NCBI GenBank assembly: GCA_958510825.1
Contig: OY294048.1
Location: 34,871,026-34,935,025, forward strand
Reading direction: 5' to 3'
DNA length: 64,000 nt
Source: Brachypterus glaber
Lineage: Eukaryota > Arthropoda > Insecta > Coleoptera > Kateretidae
Shown here one piece after another: positions 22,189 to 35,100 of this stretch. Every line of letters starts with the position of its first letter. The first letter of the stretch is position 1. The notes below the pieces were generated by a model. It was not told the origin of the DNA. It searched no databases and saw nothing but the letters and a program-made list of their open reading frames with translations. The position numbers were made by a program, and so were the translations under genes.

Positions 22189-25100
22189 CTACAAAAAATA
22201 ATTAAGTATACTAAAAAATTAGGTTTAAAAAGTCAATGTAAATGGAGTAAAAAAGTTGCCCTAAAAAAAAGGTGTTGATTCTTTGATGTTGATCATAACT
22301 TTAGTACGTAATAAGGCGAATATTTCAAGGTAAAAAAACTTTAAATGCGAATAAGTTAGTTAATAAACAATTATTGCGTATGGTGTACTTATTTATTTCA
22401 GATATAATGATATATTTATTTATTTATTTATTTATTTATACGGGATAACCCCCATTACTATAAAAATAACATCTTATTAAGAAAATAAAAGTGACAATAA
22501 AAATAACTAATATTCATAGAATATATATAGAAAAATAACGAAGTTATGGATACCATAAATAATAACTAACATAACTAATATAATATATAACTAACTTTCA
22601 ATTTAACAAGTTTAATCAATCAATTTTGACAATTTCTACAAAATACCCGCATACCTACATCAAAGTTGAATTTAATTAAAATTTTGTTATTCTACTTATT
22701 TTGTTCTTAAAAACTTCAATGGAATCATGAAAGATATCCAAATTTGGATTGTCATTTATAAAATTTAATGCTTGATTCCATGGAGTAAAGATCAAATAAT
22801 TAGAATAATGAAAATCGACAAAGAAAGTCCTCGAAAATTCTCTAGTATGACTGGTTGGTATAAATAGGTTTAATTTAATTAATAATTCGGGACAAACTAC
22901 TTTACCTCTAATTAAATTAAAAATGAACCGTGCATTCAAATATGTTCGCCTAGATTCTAGAGATTTTAACTTTGTAATAGCACGAATATTCTCATATTCA
23001 TGAGGATTCCGGAGAACATGCATTTTAAAAGCACAGAAACGCAAAAATCTATTTTGTACCCTCTCTAGTAAATCCTTATAGATATTGTAATATGGGGACC
23101 AGATAATTGTGCTATATTCTAAATTGGATCTAACGATGGATCTAAAAACACTTATTGTGGAATTAATTGATAATTCCCTACAATTTCTCGAGACAAATCC
23201 CATCAATTTATTTGCTTTAGCTGATATATTCTCAATATGATCAGAAAAAGTAAAATTTTCTGTTAGAGTAATTCCCAGATCTTTTACTGATTTGGAGTAC
23301 TCTAAATTCTGATCACCCAAAAAGTAAACAGAAGGAATCCTTTTACGAGCCCTGAAAAAACTGATGAAGCAGCATTTATCAACATTAAGAAAGAGACCAT
23401 TTTGTATAGACCAATTGTAAATCGCAATTATGTCCTGTTGTAGCAGTCGGGCGTCCTCCACAGAACGGATAATCCTAAAGAATTTCAGATCATCAGCAAA
23501 AATCAAAGCTTCTGACCGGGTCAAATGTACCACAATGTCATTAATAAAAAGGCAAAATAAGAGGGGAGCAATGTGAGAGCCTTGTGGCACTCCCGAAAGA
23601 ACTAAAATTTCAAAAGACAAAAAATCACCAATCTTAACAATTTGTTTTCGACCAGTTAGGAAGCTTAAAATCCAACTTAAAAGACTCTCACTAAACCCTA
23701 ATTTTTTTAATTTGTAAATCAACAACAAATGTATGACCCGATCAAAAGCTTTAGAAAAATCCGTGTAGATGGCGTCCAACTGCCACCCATTTTCAAGAGC
23801 GTGCAGAATGAGGATAATAAAAGAAGATTAGTAGATGTAGATCTACCTACCTACCTATCTATATTATGGCCTTCTCCTGCCAAATGGTCACAACCATAAA
23901 TATCACTTTTTTTTAATGTAAAATTTAATCAAATGAACTTGACGTAGCTACGCGTTGGTGATCATAATTAGTCATATACCCTAATTTGGTAATTATAGGC
24001 CTTATAAAGGTATTATAGTTCTATAGTGAACCGTACAGGGTTATAAATAAAAAAAATTACAGGATTTTATAGAATCAAAAACAAGAATTCAATAGAAATT
24101 TTTTTTAAAGGGTAAACAAATATTTTTTCAAATATCAGTTCCTAGGAATCGACATTTTAAATAATTTAAGTCTTACCCTAAAGTCAGCTCTTAATTTCTG
24201 ATTAGTTGTATAGTTATCTGCCCATATGTCTTCATTCCTACTAAATAATTTTATAAGTCTTGGTTTTTCACTTTGCGCATTACTTTTATCTTCTTCTTTA
24301 TGTTCAAGTTTAAACATAGAATCATCAAATAGTCTTTTTTGCGTTTCTTTTGTTTCTGGTACAATTTGGCCATTTTGGGTTGGATCCCATCTATTTTCTT
24401 GACGCCTTGCACCACTCTGGATAACATAATCTAAGTTCTAAAAAAATATGTATATTGTAATATATTTGAATATTTAAATTTGCCTCCAATAATAACACTA
24501 GGCAACAAATCGCAACTTTTTTTTTTGCCCCGATCGGAAAGTAAATTTTTCTTACTAATTCGAGGGCGTAGAATCCGAATCTGACCTTAGAAAAATTCCA
24601 GCACCTAAAATTTTTGAGATATAAGTTCAGGTAATAATGACGTTTTTTCTCAAAATCTTTTAAAAAAATAGTAGAATTTTGATAATTTTAGTGTATATTA
24701 AAAAAAATACGAGGAATTCAAAAATCAAGAACCTACTGTCAGAGTAAGTACGCGAAAAAAAATAAAAAGGTTAAAATGAAAGTGCAGAGTTTACTTAATT
24801 GCTCATTTATGGCAAAACTATCAATTTTTTTTAAAAATTTTATAGAACTTAAATTGTAGATTATAAAATTCTCTACAAAAATATTTATACAAATATTTTT
24901 TTATTTTGCTTAGTTTGTTCCTAAAAAGTAAATAAATGAAAAAGATATAAAATTAAAGTACACAGTGTAAACTTTTTTCCCGAGCCCAAAAAATATAATT
25001 TTCTTATCCAGAATCCAAATTTGACCTTAAAAAAAATTCAACATGTCTTATTTTTTAAATTTTAGTATATGCAATTATGCCAATTTAAAAATAATTTATA

Positions 25101-28100
25101 AAACAAAATATTTTATATATTTTTTTGTTTTATTTATGGTTCTACATAATAAGAATGTTACTTTATTACATAAGAACCATAACACGTAACATTTTTTTAG
25201 TTCATTTTTGACCCCCTAGTAATGATTTTTGACAATTTTTAGCATGAGTACGTGGCGATAAGCTTGTCCCCTTATGCACCCTTCTCTTTACCCTCCACCC
25301 CTACTGATTTTTGTCACATTATCCATTTTTTTTAAATATTTTTTTTTCATAATATCCCTATTTATTCTAACTATGAATTTAAAGTTTCTCTGTTTTAAGT
25401 TGGGTATTTTTTAACTAATATTCAGTCGCCGAATCCAAATTAGTCCTTGGAATATTTTTGTCTCCCATGATTTTAGAACAAAAGAGGTATAAAATAATGA
25501 TTTTTTAACATTTTTATCTTATTTTTCTCAGAAAACTTAGGTAATAGAAATATTCTGAGGCCAGATTCGGTTTCAGCGACCCAAAATTAGTTAAAAAACA
25601 TATGACTCCAATCGGGGCAAGAAACCGTGTTGCCTAGTGTAATTAGAGATTGCATTTAAGAAATTCCGCACAGGGTGGCTATTCTCATTTCGGAGTTTTA
25701 TTCACGCGTGAAAGCCAACTTCACAGCAGTTCTTCTGATGATTTGATTGGCCTAGACCGTGTAACTCCGCCCATATTCATCGAAATATCAGGCGAAAAAA
25801 ATCCGCTCGAAACCAGAATATACCCCCTGGAGGGCGCAATCGCCCATCGCCTGGTATGAATTCAGTGCTGCCAAACTGTGGAGATTTCTCCAAATTGCGG
25901 AGATTTTAAAGCTTGGTGGAGATTTTGTGGAGATTGAAGAATTGTGGAGATTTTGCGGAGATTCCAACTGTATAGTGAAATTAAAAAAACAAATTGCATA
26001 ATAATAGGTAAAATGTAATTCGTGATGAATTTTTATATGAATTTGCTTATGAATCTACATGAGATTTCATCAATGTACATGAGATTTCATGCTGCTTAAG
26101 AATTTCTGATAACAAAAAATACTGAAAAGTTTTTAACTCCACCCCCGTGGGGTGGGGAGGTGAATATTTTTAAAATATTTAAAATATTTTCGTGAAAATT
26201 GATGTACAGAGGTTTTTGAGGTAGCGCTATATCTATAGCTAAAACTAAATATGATAATAAAAAAATCTAACTCCACCCCCGGAGGGCGGGGGATAATTAA
26301 TTTTATATATTTATAATATTTTCGTGAAAACTGGTTCATAGGGGTTTTTGAGGTCGGTAAAACTGAGATTTAGAATCGAAAGTTTTTAACTACACCCCCT
26401 GGGCCAGGGTTAGTTTTTTTTTAAATTTATATATTGGGGTTTTTGAGGTGGCTAAAACTGAATCTTAAAATATTCTTTTTCTAAATAAAACCCCTGAGGG
26501 GTGGGGGGTAGTTTTCAGGAAAATTGATATTGGGGGTTTTGAGGTTGCTGTAAGTGAATCTGATAATAAAAAATCCATTTCACGCGCGGTAAAATTTTGG
26601 AATTTTACGGGAAACCATGCCAACGAAAATTATTATTATTTTTGTTGCCTAGCAAGTATCTTTTTATATATTTTAACTAAAAACTAATCAAAATAATTAT
26701 AATGAGCTATATAAATATAATTATTAAAAATATATATTCTTTATGTTTGCCCTTATTTTTCTCCCTAATCCAATTAAGAAAAATTAATTTTCTATACACC
26801 GTTTTATAGCTTAAACATTCCTTTACAAAATAAACAAAAATAAACTTTTTATCTCTAGCAATATAGTTGGAAATTAATTTTGACTGCAGCCTCTACATTC
26901 TACACCACTGTGCATTGGGATTGGGGCCACTGGGAAGCAGTTTGAGCCCACTGGGAAGCAGTTTAAGCCCACTGGGAAGCAGTTTGAGCCCAGGTACAGT
27001 GATGTGATATTTACAGAGTCCGGAGTTTTTGTATCCTTAGATCCAAAATAGTAGTAGTAGTAGTAGTAAAAGTAATTTATTGACTAAGTCAAAGGGCTAT
27101 TGACCGAAGTCCTTCTGCCCGAGTTTTACAATTTGTTTACATGTTTAATTATATAGTATGAGTTAGGTAAATATTTAAGCTTAATGAGAGAAAAAAAAAA
27201 TTAATAAAAAATTTCTACATAGAAAAAAAAATAAATAAGTTATTAAATGTAATAAAAGTTTATGTCCTACACCTCATACACAGAACGCGGCCAAGCGCCA
27301 ACGACAATCCACCGGACCAATCAGGAAGCTGTAATTCGAGAATTCAGCCTCCAGACTGATCCAAAGAACGCCGTCACCGCTCGAAAACGCTCCGTATATG
27401 AGGTGTTCTACTTGTTCTTTATTCGCTAGAGGGTAGTCTTAGGTGTCTTGTACTTTGAGTTGCATGTGTTACGGGTAATGACTAGATCCAAAATACTTTA
27501 CACCAAAATCCATAAAAAATTATATTTACCCAGGGCGACTTGATTTTAAGGCTTAAAGAAAATACCAACAATAGGACTGAAGAAGTTTAAATCTTGTTTT
27601 TTATAAGAAATCAAGCAAGCGCTAGCCCAGAGGGGCGCCAGCAAGGCGGGTTTTCTTCTTTTGTCATTTAAATTTCCGCTAGGGATAAAGCATTTTTCAG
27701 AGATAAAGAATTTTTTTATTTTAGTCATCAAAATTTTCTGTCAACTTTTTTCTTTCAGAGGCAAACACCTTTTTTTTGGGGGGGATTTCTCGCATCACCC
27801 CTAAATAGGGGCTACAATGCGAACGCTTGATTCAGGGTGCCGAAATGATAAGGCCTTAAGTGTGACTTATCATTACTCCAAAAAAAATAAGTTATTGTTC
27901 ATATAATTTTTTTGTTTTCGTCACATTAAAACAGCACTCTAATTTAAATTATATACTTACTGCAGGATCAGCTCTTATCACAAAATGGTTATCACATAAA
28001 TGACATTTCATTTTAAACTCATAAACGGGGGTTGTATAGTACATTCCAACTTTTGTCTTCTCTGCATTGTAACGGACACCCATTCCTATATGATTTTTAC

Positions 28101-28272
28101 ACCCATCACACCAAATATTGTAAGGCATCTCAAAACGTATTATTATAATTCCTTTATCCAACTTTCTTGCCCTTTCTCGTAGTGCATGTGTCCCCAAAAA
28201 TTTATTTAATCCTCCTACTTTAGGATCATAGTCAGGAGGATAGTACTTGTTTGTTCCTTTTCTTTCACCCAT
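21802..28272 (-). CDS. YJU2B: YJU2B / CCDC130 homologue (whole gene, three coding exons)
   Basis: Complement of 27961-28272, 24177-24437 and 21802-22188; all introns are phase 0 and GT-AG, giving 319 residues and a stop at 21802-21804. It opens MGERKGTNKYYPPDYDPKVG, the hallmark of the CWC16/YJU2 family. Two Cys pairs at residues 55/58 (CDGC) and 90/93 (CHLC) form the likely zinc site. The second exon contains the conserved NLDYVIQSGARRQENRWDP. The charged C-terminus ends in the family's nuclear tail. CWC16 proteins are nuclear and associate with the catalytic spliceosome; YJU2B is the less studied paralogue of YJU2. Length is near the fly orthologue as I remember it. Introns contain a LINE (22411-23790), a TIR element (24495-25640) and a minisatellite (26110-26590). 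TMEM39 starts 609 bp away, divergently. Confidence 0.95.
22411..23790 (-). mobile_element. 5'-truncated LINE in YJU2B intron 2
   Basis: A 367-residue minus-strand frame (22676-23779) begins within RT: YTDFSKAFDRVIH, GVPQGSHIAPLLF and the catalytic ALIFADDLKFFRII. The C-terminal LSYLxLxxVQNRF-type region is complete. The 3' end carries a (TAAA)n tail, read as TTTA repeats at 22411-22438. Jockey/CR1-group by general look. Confidence 0.88.
23791..24176. other. YJU2B intron, nothing recognised
   Basis: AT-rich, GATCTACCTACCTACC stutter near 23840; no ORF. Confidence 0.45.
24177..24437 (-). CDS. YJU2B: YJU2B exon 2
   Basis: 87 codons between an acceptor TTTTTTAG and a donor GTAAGA. Encodes NLDYVIQSGARRQENRWD and MFKLEHKEEDKS, both typical of CCDC130. 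Confidence 0.95.
24495..25640. mobile_element. TIR element in YJU2B intron 1
   Basis: ACACTAGGCAACA at 24495 and inverse ending 25640, with a further CCCCGATCGG pair inside. 1,146 bp, long poor arms, no ORF. Confidence 0.82.
25641..26109. other. YJU2B intron, weak repeats
   Basis: A less AT-rich block (25660-25860) without recognised coding, then degenerate GTGGAGATTTTG repeats at 25880-25965. Confidence 0.45.
26110..26590. repeat. Minisatellite, unit about 115 bp, second array
   Basis: Same unit family as 5090-5690, again followed by TTTCACGCGCGG, so the arrays belong to one mobile element type. In YJU2B intron 1. Confidence 0.85.
26926..26991. repeat. 21-bp tandem repeat, three copies
   Basis: CCCACTGGGAAGCAGTTTRAG repeated without gaps. 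Confidence 0.9.
27042..27480 (-). mobile_element. LINE 3' end relic with (TAC)n tail
   Basis: On the minus strand it reads through GGACTTCGGTCAATAGCCC to AATAAATTACTTTTAC and a CTA repeat (plus-strand TAG repeats at 27051-27068). 27270-27408 has a weak ACACCTCATA inverted pair. No frame recognisable. Confidence 0.5.
27961..28272 (-). CDS. YJU2B: YJU2B exon 1
   Basis: 104 codons from ATG at 28272 to a GTAAGT donor. Holds the family signature at the N-terminus and both zinc-binding Cys pairs. The start is fixed by the conserved MGERKGTNKYYPPD. Confidence 0.96.
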
Positions 28273-28881
28273 ATTAAGGCTGTTTTAAAAATACTTTAAT
28301 CAACAATTAAGAAAATGTTTACCACAAAACCTGAAAAATAATCACAAAAATAGGTTATGTTTACAGTTAATTCGATGTTCAGTTTGACAAACCTACATTG
28401 GAGATTCTACATATAATTCTCATTAGAAAAATAAATAAACTTAATAATTTAAAGTTAAAATATATTAGTGAAAAAACATTACGTACAATAAAATATAAAA
28501 ACCGAAAAAACATATTTTCCCTTTCTATTTTTAAAATGCAAGAGATTTTATAGATTATTTTTAGAAAAAACAAATCATAGATAACCCAAATAACTTGTTC
28601 AGCAGCGTCATCTATATCGAATGTTGGTTGCAATGAACTAAAGTATTGAGGATGTGAGGTTATGTTTTGTTATGGGGTTCTGTGGTTTTATTGGTGTTAT
28701 TTAGTTGTTTTCTATTGAAAAGTGACCGGTGTAGAAAAAGGTTTCCCTTCAAGGGATAAACTAGTTAGTACTTAAGTTCCTATTACTTTGCAGAATAAAG
28801 ATAATTTAAAAGATAATGAATAATGTTGAAACTATTAAATTATCATTGAGTAAAGCAAGATACATAATCAATGGATGTTAA
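28273..28881. promoter_or_regulatory. Divergent promoter region between YJU2B and TMEM39
   Basis: 609 bp separate the two start codons. No transposon signature is seen here, unlike the flanks. No clear TATA box can be defended. A short frame starting ATG at 28871 overlaps the TMEM39 start out of frame. Confidence 0.55.
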
Positions 28882-28945
28882 ATGTCTGGAGTTAGAACTA
28901 TGCCTGGACCTACCAGAAGGCTACAAAGATTTGTTCGAAGAGTAA
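28871..28945 (+). other. Overlapping upstream ORF at the TMEM39 start
   Basis: ATG at 28871 opens 24 codons in another frame and stops at 28945, inside the TMEM39 coding sequence. If the mRNA starts upstream it would compete with the TMEM39 start at 28882 and could lower translation. Confidence 0.35.
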
Positions 28946-29199
28946 TCCCCAATACATTATCTGTATATCTAACAAATATGCCTGTTAATCATTATGCAGG
29001 AGGGGGCATACATACCCTTCCACTAATGGAGCAACCAATTGTTCCTAAACACATTCCATTTCCCAACATTCCACTAGAGGATGAATTATGTTTTGAGCTG
29101 TTTATTGGTGGGCATGCTATAATATGTATGCTTTTACAATATTTGCATCTGTATCGATCAGTTTGGTGGGTACCATATTCGTTTACCAGGCAAGCAGTG
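28882..29199 (+). CDS. TMEM39: TMEM39 exon 1
   Basis: 106 codons ending at a GTAAGT donor. Basic N-terminus, then a proline-rich stretch and the first membrane segment followed by LYRSVWWVPYSF, which matches the family's YKTVWWYPY-like motif. Confidence 0.9.
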
Positions 29200-32100
29200 G
29201 TAAGTTTATTATATAGATTTTTAGTAGTGATTGACTGATATGGCTTATTGGCCATTAAGTATACACATATGATGTGCCAGTATGATATTATATCATTGAT
29301 ATATCAGCCAATATGATGTCTGAGATGCCAATATATCATATTGGTATTCAAGAGTATGAACTTTCTTTGTGATTAAAGAGATTTCATAAGGTGCTGACTA
29401 AGCAGTAATCTGCTAATATACAGGGTGATCAGTAATGGCCATGTCAAAAATTAAAAGGGTATTCTACATCCAAAAATATGATAAAAAGTGTCTGTAAAGG
29501 TTGGTCTGAAAATGAGCCCTAAGGGAGCTACGGCCCTTTGAAGATGACATATTGAATTAGGAACAAAAAAAAGCATCATTAAAATTTTAATGCTACAGTG
29601 TGATTCCTCATTTAAAACTGAGTAAAAAAAGTATTCTTTACCAAAACACTTAAATTTGATATTAAAGGAGTAATAGCCTTTTAAAAAGTAACATTTTTGG
29701 TGGCACAAAATGTTACTTCTTCTTTATTGCACTTTTTTAAAAAACAATTACTCACTCCTACAGTGTGACACTATATGACATATTCTACCATAACATGGAA
29801 TGCTTAAGGAATAAAGTCAATGAAATTGAAGCTTTTGTTGACAACAAATATAACATGTTGTGCTTAAATGAAACCTGGCTAACCCAGGAAGAGACAAACC
29901 TGCTAAAAATAGGCAAATTCACCACTGCATCACAGTTTTCCAGAAAAAATATTACACATGGTGGTGTAGTCGAACTTTTGGACAATACTGTGAGTTATGT
30001 GACACTTGATAAGTTGAACTCACTATCTCAAGAGCAACACTGTGAAATATCTGGACTATTTATACCTGTTTTTAATTTAACTGTTATTACCCTAGATAGG
30101 TCTCCATACCCTAATGGTAATTTTCAAACTTTCATGAAGGTCATTGCACAGCTTTGTGAAAAAATTAATTTTAAAAAAGGTAACATTTTAATCGTTGGGG
30201 ATTTTAATGTACATTTTAGAAACCAGTATAGAGTTGATGATGAAAATAATGCCAAAGAAGTTTGTGATTTTTTCAAAAGCTACGGCTTAAATAAAATGGT
30301 GAATTGTCCAACTCGATACAATAATACCATTGACAATGTTTTCACAAATATGAAGGATGCTTATGTTGAAGTTCTTGACACTCATCTTTCGGACCACAGG
30401 GGCATGTCAATACGCCTGGAGTTTGATGTAGATCCCTCCAATAAAAATATCCCATCCATAGTAAGACCAATAACAAACAGGGGTAAGTCCATTTTTTACA
30501 ATCTTTTATCAAATTATGACTGGTCCTCTATTTTAAATCTAAATCTAAATCCTGACAAAAAGTTTACAATGTTTCTAGATGTAATTAAAGAAAATTTCGA
30601 TACGGCTTTTCCTGAAAAAATTGTTTACAAAAAAACAGGTAATTTTAATAAAATTTCTTGGTTTACACCTTATTTAAAGAGGTTAAGAGACTTTCTGGGT
30701 TTCCTAAGTGACTCGTATCAGACTAACAGAACTGAAGAACTAAAGCTTTTATTAAAAAGATATAGAAACTTTTACAAAAAAGAACTGAAAAAAGCCAAAA
30801 TATCTGCTCATGACAGATTTATAAATAATTCAAGTAATAGTTCCAAAGCTAGCTGGAAGCTTGTGAACAGTATTAGGAAGCCCAGAAAGTCTGAAAAAAG
30901 TGGTAACATAGAGCCAAATACTTTTAACAATTTTTTTAAAAGCATACCTAGAGACATTGTAAACAACCTTCCCCCTCCTGAGTATGATCCCATCCAATTA
31001 ATGTTAAATTCCTCTGTTCCGGACGGTGTCAATTTCAGTTTCAGGGAGGTTGGTTATGTCGAGGTGCGAGAGACTATTGACAGCCTTAAAAAAAGTGAGA
31101 GCAGAGACTGCTTTGGGTTGAACACAGATGTCATTAAAAGTATTAAGGATACCATAATTATACCTTTGACTAAGCTGATAAACCAATGCATAACCTCAAA
31201 TTTATTTCCCACTGCATTAAAACAGGCTATTATCATACCTATTTTTAAAAAAGGAAATAAGGACGAGCCTACAAACTACAGGCCAATTGCATTACTTCCA
31301 GTTTTGTCAAATGTGTATGAAAAGATTCTGCTAATACAAGCAGTTCAATATTTTGAGAGCAATAACCTACTCTCGAAACATCAATTTGGTTTTAGGAAGA
31401 ACCTTTCGACCCTGGATGCAATTTTATCTTTTATTGATACTATAATTGACTGTTTTGAGAGTGGGGAGTTCGCTGCTGCCTCTTATTTTGACTTATCTAA
31501 GGCGTTTGATTGTGTTCCGCCTTTGATCCTGCTGCGGAAATTATATTACTATGGCTTTAAACCATCTGCCTGTAGGTTACTACTTTCATATCTGTCTTCT
31601 AGAACCCAACGTGTCAGTGTTGATGGCTTCTGTCAGATGAGGTTGAAGTTGACATTGGTGTACCACAAGGGTCGCATTTTGGTCCTTTTATTTTTCTGGT
31701 ATATATAAACGATCTCCCGGACAATATACTGTTCGCGAACACTTCAGCCTCTGACACTGAAGCAACCGAGTCTGAAAGTGACGGCGTCAACTTAGTTGAC
31801 ATTGCGGAGACAGATATTGAGAATGTGACAATATTCGCAGATGACACATCCTTTAGTGTCAAAGACAAACGTCTTATTTCGGCAGTGGGAGCAAATGGTG
31901 GGGCGCAATCAAGGGCGTCAAAATGGTTCAATTCAAACAGGCTTTGCTTAAACGCTGATAAGACTGTCAACATGATTTTCTCTCTGCGTCATTTTGATAC
32001 AAATGGTTATGCACAGAGCACAAGATTTCTTGGTATTCACTTGGACACCAAACTGGTATGGAATGAGCAGGGAGATGCGGTTGCTAACAGACTATGCCAG

Positions 32101-35100
32101 GGCTGTTATCTTCTGCGCAGTCTTTCTTGTGCCTTATCCAAAAATATTCTCCGCACAGTTTACTTCTCTGTTGTTCAATCAGCTCTATCTTATGGACTGC
32201 TGGTGTGGGGAACTTCCTCTTCCAGAGATAGAGTGTTCAGACTGCAGAGGAGGGCGGTGCGGATAATTGATGGCATTGGGTACAGGGATGACTGCAAACA
32301 CAGCTTTGTGTGTTTACGCATACTCACGTTTTCTTGCTTGTACATACTAGAGTGTCTACTCTATTTAAAGAGAAACCTAAAAGAATTTAGAATGCACGGC
32401 TCTGTGCATGATCATAACACTAGAAATGCTCGAAATGTTTACCAAAACTTCCTGGGGCTGAGGAGGACTTCAACTGGAACAAACCACCACTGCATCAAAT
32501 TCTTTAACGTATTGCCCCTCCACATTCGAGACTTGCAGTTTAGATTTTTTTAAAATAAAATAAAAGCATATTTGTTTATTAAAGCTTTTTATAGCTTTGA
32601 GGAGTACCTGTGCAATGATTTTCATGATCTATGATTTCTTTACATTATATTTTTAACTGTGATTGTACCTATATATTTTATTTATTTTTTTAACTGTGAT
32701 TGTATTTATACTATACTTGTGATTATTTATTACCTACTTTTTTAATCTAGTTTAATTTACTATTTTTATATTGACGTGTGCAAACACTTGTGTAATAGCA
32801 CCAATAAATTTCTATTCTATTCTATTCTATTCATATTTTATGTGTTTTTACTCAAGGAATCTATATTTTTTACAAAAAATCCAAAAAAAGAAGATAAAAA
32901 AGTTTGGGGCAAAAATGTGTTAAGCCTAATACATTTTTCCGTCTAGGGACGCTCCTGGATAAATTAAAAAAATAAATTAACATAAACTTATTGCCCTTAT
33001 TAATACTAGTATACATGCAAAAGCTCATCGCTCTAGCTTAAAGGGTACCAGAGTTATTAATTAATAACCTTATTTTTATTCTAGTTTTTATTACAATTTT
33101 AAAAGTCTGTAGCTCCCTTAGGGCTCATTGCAGACCAACCACTTTTTTATATTTTTGGATGCAGAATCACCTCTTAAATTTTGGAATGCCAGTTATTGAT
33201 CACCCTGTATATTCAGTTGCCGATATGATAATCAGAAACATATCATATCAATATCGATGGATTTTTTTTTTTGAAAACAAAAAAAAAATAAAAAAAATGT
33301 TGAAATTTTTTTTGAAAATTGTCTTTTGATTTTTTTTTTCAAATTTTGTTCGTTTTTGATTTTAATAAATCTAGGCCTATTATAGGCCTGCCCGACTAAG
33401 CTAGAAAGCAGTAACTCCATTTGTGAATAGGAGCATTTTCAAAATATTACATCATAGTTGATGTGAAAACGTTGATATGCAACAAATGGAGTTACTGCTT
33501 TCTAGCTTAGTGGGGTAGTATAGGGGAAAGTATTATTTTGTTGCCAGCACTATTTTTTATGTTGACCAGTTTAACTATAAAATATTTTTATATGAAATCC
33601 TGACTTTTTTCTTTCAAAACTTAACAAACCCATTTTATTGATAATCAAAAGTTGATATATCCCTAATTTCATAACAAAACTAGACATATCCAAAACAAAA
33701 TATAAAAAAAAATAAGGGACAATAATTAAAACTCCATATTCTACCAGTAGTACATAGTACTATGTCACATACTCATTACAAATTATGTATAGAAAATTAA
33801 AATTGTATTTCCAGTAGGAACAGTCTCAGAGGTTTTTCTCAATTTACTCAAAATTATGTTTTTTGGATATGTCGAGTTTTAGAGTTCAACTTCTCATATG
33901 AAGGTTCATATAGGGAGTTGAGTCCCAATAAAATTATTTGTTTCAGAATTTTTATCTTATTGATATTTACTTAATAATATTTATAGTAGTAGTTGTGACA
34001 AGAAGATTTTTTTATACATTGGGTCTTAAATTTCTGATGATGATACTTCCTGATTATTGTCATCAAATAGCAAAATACTGTTACAGGTATGTAATAGTTA
34101 TTTATGGTACTAGTTTGTAAAGTAAGATATTGCCCATGAGAAAATTGACATTAACCCACTTGGCCTCCAGCCTCATGGATTAATCTTTTCATGGGCAATA
34201 TCCTAGTTTCCTCTTTCAACATAAATAACTATGAAATAATAATAACAATTCAGTCGGTCAAGCAAGAGCGTGCCTCGTATTGTTTATTTAAGAATATATT
34301 TATACTATTTTTTTTACATTTAGTTTGAGTTAATGAATGATCAATGCAAATAACTTTGCCAGTCTCCATTTTCGTCAATGATCGCGTGGCATCGTCGGAG
34401 CATACTTTGAACGAGATTTTTGCATATTTTTTCGCAAATTCCTCTATATTGTCCGAATTTCTCGTGATAGCTGCTTTAATGTGTATACCTTTTTCCCGCG
34501 AAGCTTGTGCTTAATGAATGAGAACACATTCTCAATGGGGTTTGCGTCGGGCAATTGGGACGGCCAATCCAGCGTGATGATGTCGGATGTCCTCTTCCAC
34601 TGGCTACACAACTTGCTCCGATGTTTGGGGTCGTTGTCCATACCAACGTCGGTATAAGAGCTTTTTTGTAAATCTCGTTCATTTTTTCAGCGTTCAAGTT
34701 GTACGTAAAGAGAAATAAAAAGCCAAAACCTTTTTCCGAGTGACTCTCCCAAACATGAATCTTTACAGGGTGTTTCACGGTTCGCTGAACCAATCGGTTG
34801 GTGGAGGATGTCCAGGCCCGGGGGGTGATAACGCAACATCGGTAAAAATAACCTTGCCTTTCTTTATTGTATTTCGCCACTTTAAGTCGTGAGCCTGGAG
34901 ATGAGTACGAATTGTTTAATGTGATATATCTAAACCTTTCTGCATCAGTTTTTTTGCCCCTTGGCGCAGGGTTAATTGAGGATTCTGCGAAAACATGTTT
35001 TAAATCATTTTTTCTTGCTTAGCCGACACCTTTCCTGTTGAGCCACGGTATGGTAAGTCGTCAATATTTTTCGTTTTCGAGTATCGTTTCACCCACTTGT

